Source of the DNA: Manihot esculenta
Taxonomy: Eukaryota > Streptophyta > Magnoliopsida > Malpighiales > Euphorbiaceae
Length of the DNA: 64,000 nucleotides
Assembly (NCBI RefSeq): GCF_001659605.2
Contig: NC_035177.2
Coordinates: forward strand, 1,550,611-1,614,610
Direction: 5' to 3'
This document shows, one piece after another, positions 1-12,132 of the stretch. Every line of letters starts with the position of its first letter. The first letter of the stretch is position 1. The notes under the pieces are model-generated. The model had not been told where the DNA came from and made no database searches. It saw only the letters and a program-made list of their open reading frames with translations. The position numbers were made by a program, and so were the translations under genes.

Positions 1-165
1 AACCAAATACATGGAGAAATTATTTCATGACCCATGAATTTTCATTCAATTTTGCTGATTTAACCCTTTTTTCCATACAGCCCTAAGGACAATTAAAGTT
101 ATAATTTACTTCTATCCGTACACCAATAGCAGATCTCTTATTGTTCTATTTCTTCTGTGTTTCAG

Positions 166-3100
166 GTGGAGTCATATTTACGTATTGTTGGGGAGCCAAA
201 GCTTCCATCTGTATTCCTTCAAGTATGGTTTACTTGTACTCCTTTTGGACCTGTCTTCATGCATGTGGATGTTACTGAAATAATCCACCTTTTACTTCAT
301 GGATTCTTGATTACAGGTCATTTGTTGGGTCTTGGGGGAATACGGAACTGCTGATGGAAAATTTTCTGCTTCATATGTTGCTGGGAAGTTATGTGATGTG
401 GCGGATGCATACTCAAATGATGAAACTGTTAAGGTATCTATTAATTTCTGATGCATCTTAGTGCACTTGAGATTAGTAATTGTCTTGCATGTTAACTGCT
501 AGATTGATCCTGTTCCAATATACTCGGTTGCTTTTTCTTTTTGAATATCCCTTTCCTGTTCATGCTTTCTAATTTCTATCATGTTTCATGTATTTCAATA
601 TGGCCTTCATGCGGATTTTCTATATCTAGTTTATTACCTATATAGAGAAATCCTTTTGTAGATATGTCTTGTGTGTATCCAGTATAGGATTTCTTTGTCA
701 AGTTGCATGTAATTGCTTGGTTTTGTGTATCATTGGTGTAATGTGTTCCATAGAAGATAGGACAATTTATTATGGACTGCAATTACCACAGTAATTTTGG
801 TTAGAGAAGTATTAGCAGTGATGAGTTTCCAATGTGCATGATACCAACTAAATGATCAACATTACTGTAACCTAGAGCTGTCACTATTGGTCCTACTTTG
901 GCCTTTTTAAAAAAATGGTATAATTGGCCAATTGGGTTATCCTATTTATGGTTCAGTTAATGCGCGTGGCAAAGGAGCTTTATAATGGTCTTAGTTCTTG
1001 ATACTCTCTACAGAAGATAATAAGAAAAACTGGATTCATGTAATAGAATAAAGATTTTTGTTAGAGGAAGGAAAAGAAAATACCAACAAGAGAATTGAAA
1101 ATGGAAAAGAGGGCTTCTTATATTAAGCAGATGATAGAAAATGCAGAACTTAGTAACTCGGTCTTTACAATAATGAATATTCTAACTGAAATAAAGCTAA
1201 GAAAGATAAAGGATAATTGCAGGTTGATTCCATTGACGATACTTCTTAGTTCATTCTTCACTCCCTATGTTCAGGAGCTGAATCTCTGCCACCCACAATA
1301 TTCCATCCATGTGTCTGCACCACCGTCATTTCTTCTAACAACCACAAGCACATGCAAACATCATTTTCTAATGGCTTCCTTCAATTTCTCTGGATCCTTT
1401 TTTCTTCTGGAATGAACTCTAAATGGTCTTGGGCACAGCCTTCCTTAACAGTCTTCTTTTCCATAATATCTGTCTTGTATTTTCTTCTGCCCAGAAATTT
1501 GAATAATTGTCCTAGTCATTGGTTAAATGAGACATTGATAAGTAGTTAATTAATTTGGTTTTCTTTTGTGTTATTTTTCCTTATATTCTTCCAGTATATA
1601 AGATGATACTTTCAATGGCTTTTTCTACAATAACCTTCAGTTACCTTAGAGTATTTAGCCTTGTAATATTGTCCTTGCTAAGGATTCCATGTTCCTGTCC
1701 TACATGAGGCCATATCTCATTGAGCGAGATCAAATTTTATTGTCTAATTACGTTCCTTTTTGTTGGAACTTATCTGTGTACCACTCACAAGTTTCAATTT
1801 GTATTTTCCTTTTCCTATCTGTCCGCAACTGTGTCTATTGACAGATTGTTGCAGAACAACTCATATCAAATTGATAAGCCATACAAGTTTATGAGAGATG
1901 GCCACCTGAGATCATAAATAATGTATAATCATTTCCCAAAAATACTGACAAGTACTAAAATATTGCTTCTGCTTTGTTCTCATCAATAACCTCTTATTTT
2001 AGTAGAATCTCCAGGCGTTGTGGAGGTATTATATATGCGAGCCTTGACATTAGTTTCTTGGCAAGAATATTATTTTGGATAAAGCACTTGTCTCTAAATA
2101 ATGATTAATGAATTATCTTTTTGAAATTAGCTTTTTGGGATTAAGGCTTGATTGAGTTATCCTCAACTCCAAACTGCTAGAAAGTTGTAGACACCGATTT
2201 TGTGTTTTTTAAATGCTTATTCCTCTAATTTATGTTTATGAAGTATTTGTTTTAGGTCTCTGTGTGTCTGTACACGCATGAATGCTAAAAGGGATTTTGT
2301 ATTTTACTTGTTTTATAAGCTTGAGTATCATAAATGTGGTTTCTTATATTATACTTGTCTGATGACTTTTGAGTGATTAATTACTTAATGGTGGAGTGTG
2401 ATAGTCTGATAGTTGATAGAACTGAAATTATTATGGTGTACATCTCTCTTGCACTCTTGCACACATACACAAAAACCCACACGCACACTAAAGGATATTT
2501 TGTTAAGATGAGTATTGATCCTTTGCTCTTTTTTTCCCCCCGAAGGCATATGCAGTTACCGCCCTCATGAAACTATTTGCATTTGAAATAGCTGCTGGAA
2601 GAAAAATGGATATTTTACCTGAGGTAGGTTTCTTAAACTTATGCTAATAGCTATTTTTCCACTATCTATATTGATTTTTGTAATTGGCTAGTATGTTTAC
2701 TATATCTGGATTCTGGATGCCCATCTAAAATCAATCCATCCCTTGATAATGTAGAGTTTAATCGCATTTTTGGATTGCATTTGTGGAAGTAATACCATGA
2801 GTGCATTCTTATGTCTGCATGTGTAGATCATCTTTTTAAACTTTAAACCATGGTTTTAAATCGCGGTCGCAACCTAGCACTTCGCAAGTTTTTCAAAAAA
2901 ATTTGCAAAGTTCATAAATGAAATGATATTGATTAGATTTAATTCAGAACAATGTATATAAATACTAATAAATATAAACACATGAAATATAGATTATTTA
3001 ACTTAAGTTAAACGTCATATAGTTTAAAATAAGAAAAACCAACATAATTTTTATAGATCGAGTAAACTAATAGCTCAAAGTACAATTTTAATTCAAAACT

Positions 3101-6100
3101 AACACTTTAATCCATAAAAATAAAAAAAAAAAGGGAAAAGACAACAACTAAAAACTAAAATATATAAAATTTAACTTACTTTTTAGAAGAAATAAGCTTG
3201 TAAATACTGGAGTATATGATGGATCTAAACTTATATGAGAAATATGCAGGGAAGATTGAAATTTAAAAGAGAAAGGGAAGAGAAAACATAAAAAAATATA
3301 GCCTTTGAAGCTGCTGAAAAATGTAAAAATTAATAAAAATGAGAATAAGGGGCAGAGAAGGAAGGGTATAAAAGAATTTTAATTACTGGTAACGGCCGTT
3401 ACCATTGTGTAACGACCTTTACGCCTGCTAATCAGTGGGCCGTTGTTTAATGGTGTAATGGCTAACGGCCCCCCAAAACCCGTTACATATCGGCCATTAC
3501 ATTAAAACCATGCTTTAAACCCTGTGTTTAAACTTTAAATTTTAAACCTTACCTCTTTTTACTATATTTTACTTCTTGGTGTTTGAAATTAGATTACCAA
3601 TTTGGTCCCTAAATTTTTAAAATGTAATATCCCTTTAGTCCATGAATTATTATAAAACGAAACACTTTGGTCCTTTAAAATCTAAAATGTATTTTAAGGT
3701 ACAAAAATGTTATATGTTCATGTACTCCAACTTAACTCTGGGTTCATTTCTTAGAAAACCTGTTCTAAAAGGTTTCATTCATATAATTTGTGTGAGCACG
3801 CGCATGGGAGGATGTGTTTTTTTGCTCTTAACTCCTGGTCAAATTATCATCTTCTAGTTAATTAATACAGTTTTAATGTTTTCTCCAATACTTTTTTTAC
3901 TATTTGTAAGACATAATGGCCATATATTTATGATATATAAAATTTTTTGTTTAAATATATTCAATTTTTCTTATTAGAGAGCCACAGAATCGGGGATACC
4001 TTGAGGTAATTTTTTTATTTCCTGTAATCCCTACATGATCTGAATTATGTAAATTAGCTTTTTTATTTAGAATTTGTATTATTTACCCTATTTAATGAAG
4101 AACCAGTACCATTTACATTCAAGGTGTATAAACTAAAGGTATAGATCTTATGCTTCACTTTATGCTGCCACTCTCTTCCTTTGCCATTATCTCTCTCACA
4201 GTTTCATTGAAATTCCTTGGCCACTGCCCTGCACTAAAACTTATTACTTTGCCATTGATATCGACTCTTAACTCCAGCATTCCAACTTCAACACTCTAGT
4301 TATGGCTGCCACGTCTACCTTTAACCAAGTTTCATCTGTGTGCTTGAACCATTTTATATTTTGCTAGTTCAAGGTACTTAATCAGTTATTTCTTTCCCCA
4401 TTATAATTGATGTAAACCATTTGTGGAAGGTTTATCTGAAGTCTAAACCATTGTTGCATCATTCCTGTGAATCTAATTGTGCTCAATTTTGTCAATTGGA
4501 TGTTTGATTGATGCAAAATTTATTTTTCCTTTTAGGTATGATTCTGTAGGTCATCAGTGGATAAACATTATTGTTTTTTTTTCCTCGTGAGCACTTTTTG
4601 TGTATTCTTTTATGTGTAATTAAAATTTTCTTTTAGCTTGTGATTCTTGATGTGAATTTGATCATATTTTTAGCTGTTTGTGGACTGTGGGGGGAGGGGG
4701 GAGGTGTGTAGTTTGCAGTTGATTGATAACTTGTACAGATTTGTTCCCTTCAGTTGTTGAATTTTAGATCGTTATATTTTTTCTCTCAACATGCTACAAA
4801 TAAAGTATAAAATTCAATATATTGTATGTTGGGAGAACTTTTAGGTGTCTTTCTATCATGTATTGCTCTTCTGGGATGTTACAAGCTTTCTCAGCTGCTC
4901 ATCTGTTACATGGTCAATAGTCAATGTATTCAGCGCCCTGATTTCTTGGAAAAGAACATGCAGTTCAATAAGTCTTAGTTTGTATCTTGCAGTGTCAATC
5001 TTTGATTGAGGAATTATCAGCTTCCCACTCAACAGACTTGCAGCAGCGCGTATATGAACTTCAAGCAGTTATTGGCTTGGATGCTCATGCAGTTGAATGT
5101 ATTCTGCCATCAGATGCGAGCTGTGAAGATATTGAGGTCATCTTTACATTATGTTTTTATGAATAATAGGCTTGTTCTTCTGAGTCATATAATCTGCATA
5201 ATTGTGCACGACATTGTCTGTTTCGCTTTTATGCGATATTAAAAGCCGCGTGCTTCAAGTTTAAGTCATCATCTCATTAATTCTTGTGACACTCATCATT
5301 TGCTTATTATCTGCTTTTTTCCCCATTGTAGTTTTCAAACAAATTGTCTGATTGATAATTTGATTTGCTGATGATTAATAATTAATAGCCTTGAACTGCA
5401 GTTACTCTGGGAACTTTTCAGTGAAAAAAAGGGCTACCATGGCATACATCTTGTATAGGAACCATTACTTCAATTTTTATTTTTTATTTTCTAGATATGC
5501 TTTTAATGCTTAGCAATTAGAGCTATGGTTTCTTCGTTGCCATTTTACGCATGTTTCTCACACTCTGACATTGGGAGGCACTAGAAATACTAATACCTCC
5601 AAATATTGTTTGCAGATTGATAAAAGCCTCTCTTTCCTTGATGATTATGTTCAACGATCTCTAGAAAAAGGAGCTCAGCCTTATATTCCAGAAAGTGAAC
5701 GCTCTGAGATGTTAGATATCCCCAATTTCAGGAGCCAAGTTCAGCATGAAGCTTCAACTCATGGTCTTAGGTTTGAGGCTTATGAGCTTCCGGTGCCATC
5801 TAGGACAACTCCAGTATCACTTGCACCATCAACAGAACTTGTTCCAGTTCCGGAGCCATCTTATGATAGGGAGGTCCGACAGGCAGCTACCGTGCCATCC
5901 TCATCTAATTCTGGATCATCAGAACTCAAGCTACGACTTGATGGAGTCCAAAAGAAGTGGGGTAGGCCAACTTACAGTTCTGCAACATCTACCTCAAATT
6001 CCAGTTTGCAGAATACTGCAAATGAGGGTACTCATGTTGATGGGTCGGGCAATGTAAACTCAAAAGCACGTGAAGCCTCTTATGACGCAAGGAAGACACA

Positions 6101-6704
6101 AGTTGATATCCCGCCAGAAAAGCAGAAGCTTGCTGCATCTCTTTTTGGAGGTTCATCAAAATCTGAGAGAAGGGTGTCTTCACCAGGCCATAGGCTTCCC
6201 AAGGGAAGCAGCCATGTTTTGAAGTCGGCAGCTGTATCTACCACTGATGCTGTAGTAGAGAAGACAACTCCTGTTCAACCACCTCCAGACTTGCTTGACC
6301 TGGGTGAACCAACCGGTAAAGAAGGCCGTTCATCAGTTGATCCATTTAAGCAATTGGAAGGGCTGCTTGGCCCAACACAACACAAGTCAAGTGCTAATCC
6401 TGGCATTGTTGTTTCCACTAGCGCACCTGATATTATGCAATTATATTCAGACGCACCTGCAAGTGGGCAGAGTGGTGGTTTCATGTATTCTTTGTCATCT
6501 AATAGGAGTGATGACAATCTTGTCGCTGCATTTGCGAATGCTACTACCAACTCTGCTCAGAGTACAACTACAGCTACGCACCCCACTCAATTTAGTAGAG
6601 GTCCAAATCTTAAGGATTCATTGGAAAAGGATGCACTTGTGAGGCAGATGGGCGTCACCCCTACCGGTCAAAATCCCAACTTATTCAAAGATTTGTTAGG
6701 TTGA
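166..6704 (+). CDS. AP4E: AP-4 complex subunit epsilon, C-terminal part (5' end outside window)
   Basis: Large subunit of the AP-4 adaptor, which in plants sorts vacuolar cargo at the trans-Golgi network. Five exons read in one frame: 166-222, 317-433, 2546-2623, 4993-5136 and 5616-6704 (stop TGA 6702-6704). All splice sites are AG/GT and all exons are phase 0, giving 494 residues of a family usually near 950. The first four exons encode the end of the helical adaptin trunk (VESYLRIVGEPKLPSVF, then VICWVLGEYGTADGK). The last exon is the long, Ser/Pro-rich hinge and tail, with LAASLFGG, PPPDLLDLG, DPFKQLEGLL and the C-terminal NPNLFKDLLG. These match my memory of Arabidopsis AP4E (At1g31730). 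Exon 1 begins with an in-frame Val after an acceptor, so upstream exons are missing only because the window starts here. The 2.1-kb intron before 2546 is otherwise empty; the 2.4-kb intron after 2623 contains a MITE. No coding lesion is seen. Confidence 0.93.
2849..3512. mobile_element. hAT-like MITE in an AP4E intron
   Basis: A 664-bp element flanked by a perfect 8-bp target duplication CTTTAAAC (2841-2848 and 3513-3520). Its ends are inverted: CATGGTTTTAA on the left and TTAAAACCATG on the right. An 8-bp duplication with short inverted ends is the hAT signature. There is no coding capacity, so it is non-autonomous. The right part is rich in AACGGCC/GGCCGTT-like subterminal motifs. It lies in the intron between exons 2546-2623 and 4993-5136, clear of the splice sites. 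Confidence 0.8.
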
Positions 6705-8090
6705 AATTGAACGGACATTGAAATTCCCATTCAGTAATGTTAAGAGTAATTACCATGCATCCAGTTGGCCGGCTATGCAATGTGCAGTTATTCAATGATA
6801 AGAGTAGCAGAGAGTGGAGTAATACAGCCTCCCTTCACGGTGCTAAAATCAGGAAAAGGATCGTATTTGTTGCTGCACATCATTGTAGTTGATAATTTAA
6901 GAGAACCAAGGTTGATGTACATGGGGTATTCCCTCGATGAGTTTCTTTTGAGTGCTTGTTAGGACCCTTATTTTGGGTGTAGATGATCTCCACAGGTAAA
7001 TGCGTTTTGACGAGCTTTGTTTGTTTATTTGCTTCTACACCAAATGACATCCGAGTCATTGTGTTGTTCTGGTAATGCTGTATCATTGAATTGCCCTGTG
7101 TCTCTTTTTTTCTTTAGTTGTCGTCTTGAATTCATATAATGGTTTTCCCATATAAGTCGAGGAAATATGAACTTGGAGTTGCCGCAGTTATGCTGTGGAA
7201 CTAACAAATGCTCCAGAAAATGGCATCCAATGCATATTCGCTATTTCTCACTTTCTCAAACTGGATTTCTCTCTATTTTTTCATAGTCATTTGTGATTTA
7301 ATCACAATTTCAGAGCATCAAATTATCCATCCGATTATCTAAATGCGTATCTTAGCATCATTTTTCTTTATTTCAAAGCTTTATTGATTGCTTGCTTATT
7401 TCTCTTATTTAATTAAATTAGTTTTATTAGTAAATTCTTAATTTCAATTCATGAAATACAGTCCTAGTTTCGGTGGTTAATAGGATTAGCTTCTTTTCTT
7501 TGTAACATGCTTCTCCCCAGAAGAATTTTCAAAAGTGAACCTTTTTTCCCCTTTTTCGCTAGTGTCTAATTGAGTAATAACACAACCCCTAGAATTGTAA
7601 GAGAGACTTGCATCACAACACCACATTGCTACATGTAAACATTTTATGGTTATTGAGTATTTTGAGTGTGATGAAAATGAGAGGAAATGAACATCCTTTT
7701 TGAGGCCATATATAAAGAACCAGTTTAATTAATATTATGCATTTATTGTGAACTTAACTTTGTTATAGTTATAATTAATTAAATTAATTAATTACAATAT
7801 GTAAATTTTGATATAAATATTTAATTTTTTTTATCAAATATAAATATTTAATGGCAGAATTCAAAAAAATACATCTTAACAATCACATCTTTTTTTTTAT
7901 TGATTTTAGGCCTATAATTAGCTCAAGCAACAAAATTTTGGTTGATACATTCAAATATTAATAATTTTCGAGATGTTGATACGTTTATCACTCGGTTCGA
8001 AATTATCCTACTAATCAATATATCATTCTGACCGAGTACCTTATGTTCTGCCAATTTAAGAAATGACTCTCCTTGAGTCGAATTTACTAG
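6705..8090. other. AP4E 3' UTR and AT-rich intergenic DNA
   Basis: Sequence just after the AP4E stop is of mixed composition and probably 3' UTR to about 7.2-7.4 kb; no single poly(A) site can be fixed by eye. From about 7.7 kb it becomes AT-rich spacer with no supported gene. Confidence 0.5.
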
Positions 8091-8170
8091 TGTTACGTGC
8101 CGAAGATGACACTCTCAAGTTCTCCCAAAAGGTGGTGACTGAAGATGATATTTCCAAGTTCTCCCCAAAA

Positions 8171-8622
8171 GGTGGTGGTCGGTCGGTTCGGTTTTGACCG
8201 AACCGAACTGAATAAACCAAAAATCGAAATTTTAGTGTTTATGCAAACCGAACCGAATTGATTTTGGTCAGAAATCGAATCGAATCGAACCGGTCTGATT
8301 CTGTTCGATTCGGTTCGGTTTGTTCGGTTTCGATTTTTAATAATTTTTTTTATTTTTTACACTTTATTTTTAGTATTTTAAAATTTTTTAATCTTAATAT
8401 GATTTAATTTCTCTATATTATTAAAAAAACATATTATTATCACTAATCGGTTCGATTCGGTTTTTTCGGTTTTTTCTGATTAAAACCGAACCGAACCGAA
8501 ATAACCAAAATTTCTAAAATTAAAAATCGAACCGAACCGAAATATATAAAAATCGAACCAAATTTTCAAATCGGTTCGGTTCGGTCGATTTTTTTGGTTT
8601 GAAACGAATACTGCTCACCCCT
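8171..8622. mobile_element. TCGGTT-rich inverted-repeat element nested in the 5' LTR
   Basis: About 450 bp framed by runs of GGTTCGGTT on one strand and AACCGAACCGAA on the other, with an AT-rich core. It ends ATACTGCTCACCCCT. The matching 3' LTR stretch (about 11753-11884) is replaced by this element, so the event was an insertion plus deletion or followed a deletion. It is non-coding. More decayed relatives lie at 15405-15875, 30398-30507, 41780-41908 and 61145-61549. The transposon class is not known to me. Confidence 0.6.
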
Positions 8623-9338
8623 GCTGCTAGCAGTGGGCATTGGTGGCAGCTGGCTGGCGCACAGGCAGTTGGCTGGGTGTGGTAGGCCTCCGGGGGAGGC
8701 CTCATTGGCCAACTGAGCCTGCGAGGTGCACAAGAGCTGCGGGGCACACAGGGGCTGCGGGACATGCAGGGGGCATGGAGTGCTACGGTGATAGGCCTGC
8801 GAGACGCCTATAGGCGCAGGGGGCGCAATAGATGCGTGGCATGCAGGATGCGCAAAAGCTGTTGCGAAGCGCGCAAGGCAAGCGCGCAAAGCTGGCGCAG
8901 GCAAGGAGCGTGCGAGAACTGCCGAGGGGCATGCGCTGGTTGGTCTATGGAGCTGCGCAAAGTGATGTTCGAGTCTGCAAACAATGGGAAGATAGTGTAA
9001 GGTGTTAGGACGTGCTGGAAGGCGCACGAAGCTTCCAGAAGGACCTGGGGTGCGCGGGAGTTCGCCAGAGGAGTCTGGTTGGCTATTGAAGGTTTTAGAT
9101 TGATCCAAAATTGGCCAAGAGCAGACAGGGGGCAGCCAGACCAGTCTAAAAGCTTCCAAAAATCTACTAAGCATCAAATTTCCTCCAACCAAGTGGGTCC
9201 TACAAGTAGTTTGGCCAACATATCCAGAATTCTCCCCAAAGTGTAAAATTATGAAAAGGTCCCTGAAAGTTCTGGAAGGAAAATTTTGGCCACATATTGG
9301 AGAGTGCATTTCCACCACATGTTGAGGAAGCGGAATGC

Positions 9339-9347
9339 TTATAAATA
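9339..9347 (+). promoter_or_regulatory. Probable LTR TATA box
   Basis: TTATAAATA lies about 340 bp before the LTR end, the expected place for the U3 promoter of a plant LTR element. The call rests on motif and position only. Confidence 0.45.
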
Positions 9348-9689
9348 GGGGATATGAGTCATTTGTACAACACATGAGAAGAGTGCTAAGAGAGCCTATA
9401 CTTGTGAGATCTCTTGTAACTTTGTGAGGCATTCTTTGTGAGAGTTTTTGTTAGGCACTTGTACATAGTTTTGCTTTGTTCCTTTGTACTTTCCACATTG
9501 TAATAGAGTGTTTTGGCTATTGTTTTCCAACTCTTTTGGCTTGTTTTAACTTAGGTTTCGCAACACATATCTCTTATTGCCTTGGTTAGCATTCTTGAGG
9601 AGAAGACTAACTAGTATTCTCAAATTGAGGTGAGTTAACTAGTGCAGCACGGGTACTTTGGTTGGGGAAAGCATTTTGCCCATGACAGT

Positions 9690-9701
9690 TGGTATCAAAG
9701 C
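9690..9701 (+). other. Primer binding site, initiator tRNA-Met type
   Basis: TGGTATCAAAGC starts two bases after the 5' LTR end. It differs by one base from the usual plant iMet primer site TGGTATCAGAGC. Confidence 0.8.
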
Positions 9702-9957
9702 TAATTCAGCCTATTTTTGTCGTGAGCTTCATCTTATGGAAACGAAGCCTACTGATACCATTGACAATTGGTATCTTAGCAGCTTTTGTGAAGACACTCT
9801 TGTGTTGGGTAAAGTGGGAATTGTCTCCACCAAAGTGAGGTGTCTTTGGTGAGGATTGAAGCAAGCTTTCTGAGGGAATAATGTTGTCTTACCGAAGGGT
9901 CATGCTAGTGAGTTCGTGCAAGGGAGTATAGCGTTGTTCATAGTACAAGTGTCTACA

Positions 9958-11544
9958 ATGTCTTGCAGTAGTGGTATGGAGACCACCACTAGTTCGCAAC
10001 CTCCGAAGGAAGGGAGGGGACATAGGGAGAAGTCTTATGATATGTTGGCTACATTAGAAGAGAGGCTAGTGAGGTTAGAAGCCACCATGTCCAAACAAAG
10101 GGAGAAGTGTGAGGACATGGACCTTCACATTTCTGAGCTCGAGTCTAAGGGGGACGTGGTGGAGCTTAGGGATGAAATGCAAGGAGCCTTGAATGTGGCA
10201 GTGGACTTGGTGTCCAAGAGGGGGGACAAGTTGGAGGAAACCCTACATCGATTGCGAAAAAAGGTGGACCAGCTCGATGTGGAGCTGAACTTGTGCAAGG
10301 CCGTAGTGGCAAACGATAAGGCTGCAAGAATAAGTGGGGTTGCTGCCAACATCAGGTACAATGCTCCTAAGCCTAAGCCTTATAGTGGTGAGTGTAGTGC
10401 TAGAGAGATAGACAATTTCTTATGGACCATTGAGAGGTAGTTTGAGGCAGTGGGGATCCTAGATGATGATGTGAAGATTCGCAGCGTGCCTCTCTATTTG
10501 AATGATATTGCAATGGTGTGGTGGAGAAGAAGGTGCGAGGATATCAAGAGAGGGACATACACCATTACCACATGGGATGACTTTGTTAAGGAGCTAAAGG
10601 GGCAATTATATCCGAAAAATGCCGAGAGTGAGGCAAAGGCCAAGCTAAGGCATCTTCAACATAGAGAGGGGCATATTCGGGAGTATGTAAAGGAATTTTT
10701 TGAATTGTTGTTGGAGATTCAGGATATGGGAGAGAAAGATGCTCTCTTCTGCTTCCTTGATGGCCTAATTGGATGGGCCAAGTTGGAGTTGCAAAGGCGA
10801 GGGGTGTAAGATCTCGCCTCTGCAATGGCAACAGCTGAGTCCTTAATAGAGTTCCAAAGGAAGAGTTTCAAGGACAATAGCAAGAAACCTGATCGCGATA
10901 ACGATAGTGAATGGGACAGCCCGAGGCATCACAAGGACTCAAGGCGTGATGAGACTACCAAGGAGAATGAGGTCAAGAGGGACAAGCCGCGGGTGGATAG
11001 AGGCAAGGAGAAAGTGGGTGATTCTCCTAGACCGCTGATCAAGTATTTCATCTGCGATGGACCTCATAGAGTTTTCAACTGTGCAAAGTGTAATTCATTG
11101 GTTGCCTTAATCAAGGAGATGCAAGAGGAGGAGAAAGAGCAAGGGGGAGTTGCTTCAATTGGTCTCCTCTCTACCATCAAGACTGAGAAGAAGGACTTGC
11201 TCAAAGGACGAATTTATGTGCAAGCTAAGGTATTGGGCAAGAAAATTAAGGCCATGGAAGACTGGGGCTAAGAAAGTCTACATAGATAAGAGTCTTGCTG
11301 TGGATTTGGGGCTTTTATATACCAAGCACAAGGGCTATGTGAAAGGCTTTGATCAGCATAAGGTGTCCATTGCTAGAGTCGCAAGAGTTGTTGATCTACG
11401 TATTAGGCAATTCCAAGATGAGACCGACATAGTGATCGTGCCTCTGGGTAGGAAGCTAATGTACTTGGGGATAGACTTTCTCAAAGAGAATGGAGTTTTC
11501 CTTATGCTACATAACAATACCATGGGCTTTATGGTTGAGGGGTA
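9958..11544 (+). pseudogene. Retrotransposon gag-protease, broken
   Basis: Starts at ATG 9958 (MSCSSGMETTTSS). An N-terminal coiled-coil stretch (LEERLVRLEATMSKQREK) leads into a Ty3-type gag core (PKPKPYSGE, then AMVWWRRRCEDIKRG and KGQLYPKN), a reduced zinc-knuckle-like CDGPHRVFNCAKC and a retropepsin-like tail (VDLGLLYTKHKGYVKGFD). Two in-frame stops, TAG 10438-10440 and TAA 10807-10809, sit where glutamine is expected, so each is one C-to-T change. Around 11262-11272 the active-site D(S/T)GA region reads GACTGGGGCTAAG and shifts frame, consistent with a 2-bp loss. The rest of protease continues in the next frame to 11544. No pol follows. Confidence 0.85.
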
Positions 11545-11683
11545 GCCACAATATATGCCAATCCACAGGGAGGATTGGGATGGGAGGAGAATTCCTATAG
11601 TGGATTTCTCTTCTAACATTTGAGCTATGTTGGTGATCAATGGGCAGGAAGAAAGCAAGGGACATGAGTGATGAGGACGTCGC

Positions 11684-11702
11684 CAAAATGGGTGGGGGAG
11701 GA
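11684..11702 (+). other. Polypurine tract
   Basis: A purine-rich tract containing GGGTGGGGGAGGA directly abuts the 3' LTR start at 11703, the expected place for plus-strand priming. Confidence 0.75.
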
Positions 11703-12132
11703 TGTTACGTACCGAAGATGATACACCCAAGTTCTCCTCAGAAGGTGATGGTCATAGGCCTATGGGAATTGCCAAATGACCCAAGGGATATAAATGTCTA
11801 AGTAATGAAAGGGACGGACAAATAATTAGGAAAAAGTAGCAAAGAGGCTATTGGATTGGCCAATATTGCCAAGGGGGCAATTCTGCCAGCAGTGGGTTTG
11901 GTGGCAGTTGGCTGGGAGTGATAGGCCTACTATGAAGGTCTCATTAGCTAACTGGGCTTGCGGGATGCGCAAAAACTATGAGGCACGTATGAGCTATGGG
12001 ATGTATAGATGGCGCAGAGCACTGCGGCGACAGACCTGCGGAACACCTATGGGCGCAGGACGCTGTGGGGCGCTCAATGAGTGCGCGACATGCAAGACAT
12101 GCAAGACGTGCAAGAGCTGCTGCAGAGTCTTA
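11703..12132 (+). repeat. 3' LTR, truncated
   Basis: Starts TGTTACGTACCGAAGATGA and follows the 5' LTR in order for about 430 bp, including the AGCAGTGGG and GC-rich GCGCA-word sections. Homology then stops and AT-rich DNA begins. The last 0.7 kb of the LTR is missing. Confidence 0.78.

Larger units (their letters stand above)
8091..9687 (+). repeat. 5' LTR of the gag-only element
   Basis: Begins TGTTACGTGCCGAAGATGA, matching the 3' LTR start at 11703. Homology to the 3' LTR resumes after the nested insertion (AGCAGTGGG at about 8629, compare 11889), through a GC-rich stretch of purine-rich GCGCAnGGG-like words. A local tandem duplication of an approximately 40-bp segment (CGAAGATGA...TTCTCCCCAAAAGGTGGTG) lies at 8099-8175. 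It ends CATGACA, two bases before the primer site. Length without the insertion is about 1.15 kb. Confidence 0.8.
8091..12132 (+). mobile_element. Non-autonomous LTR retroelement with gag and protease only (TR-GAG-like), decayed
   Basis: A 5' LTR (8091-9687) starts TGTTACGTGC and ends in CA. It is followed by an initiator tRNA-Met type primer site, a gag/protease reading region, a polypurine tract and a 3' LTR that restarts TGTTACGT at 11703. The internal region is only about 2.0 kb. No reverse transcriptase, RNase H or integrase is readable between protease and the polypurine tract. The 3' LTR breaks off near 12132, so a target duplication cannot be checked. The structure matches terminal-repeat elements that code only for gag. 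This copy is dead: in-frame stops, a frameshift in protease and a secondary insertion in the 5' LTR. Confidence 0.82.

Noticed and set aside
4688..4711. G-rich run in the AP4E intron as a possible G-quadruplex
   Set aside because: Only three G runs, with the third of two bases, in an intron. Too weak to report.
5746..6642. Several 60-115 codon frames on both strands across the last AP4E exon
   Set aside because: They are shadows of the real AP4E frame.
8566..9432. 288-codon minus-strand open frame, Pro/Cys/His-rich
   Set aside because: It lies wholly inside the 5' LTR and nested element, is antisense to the retroelement, and shows no domain. The GC-rich LTR composition gives long chance frames.
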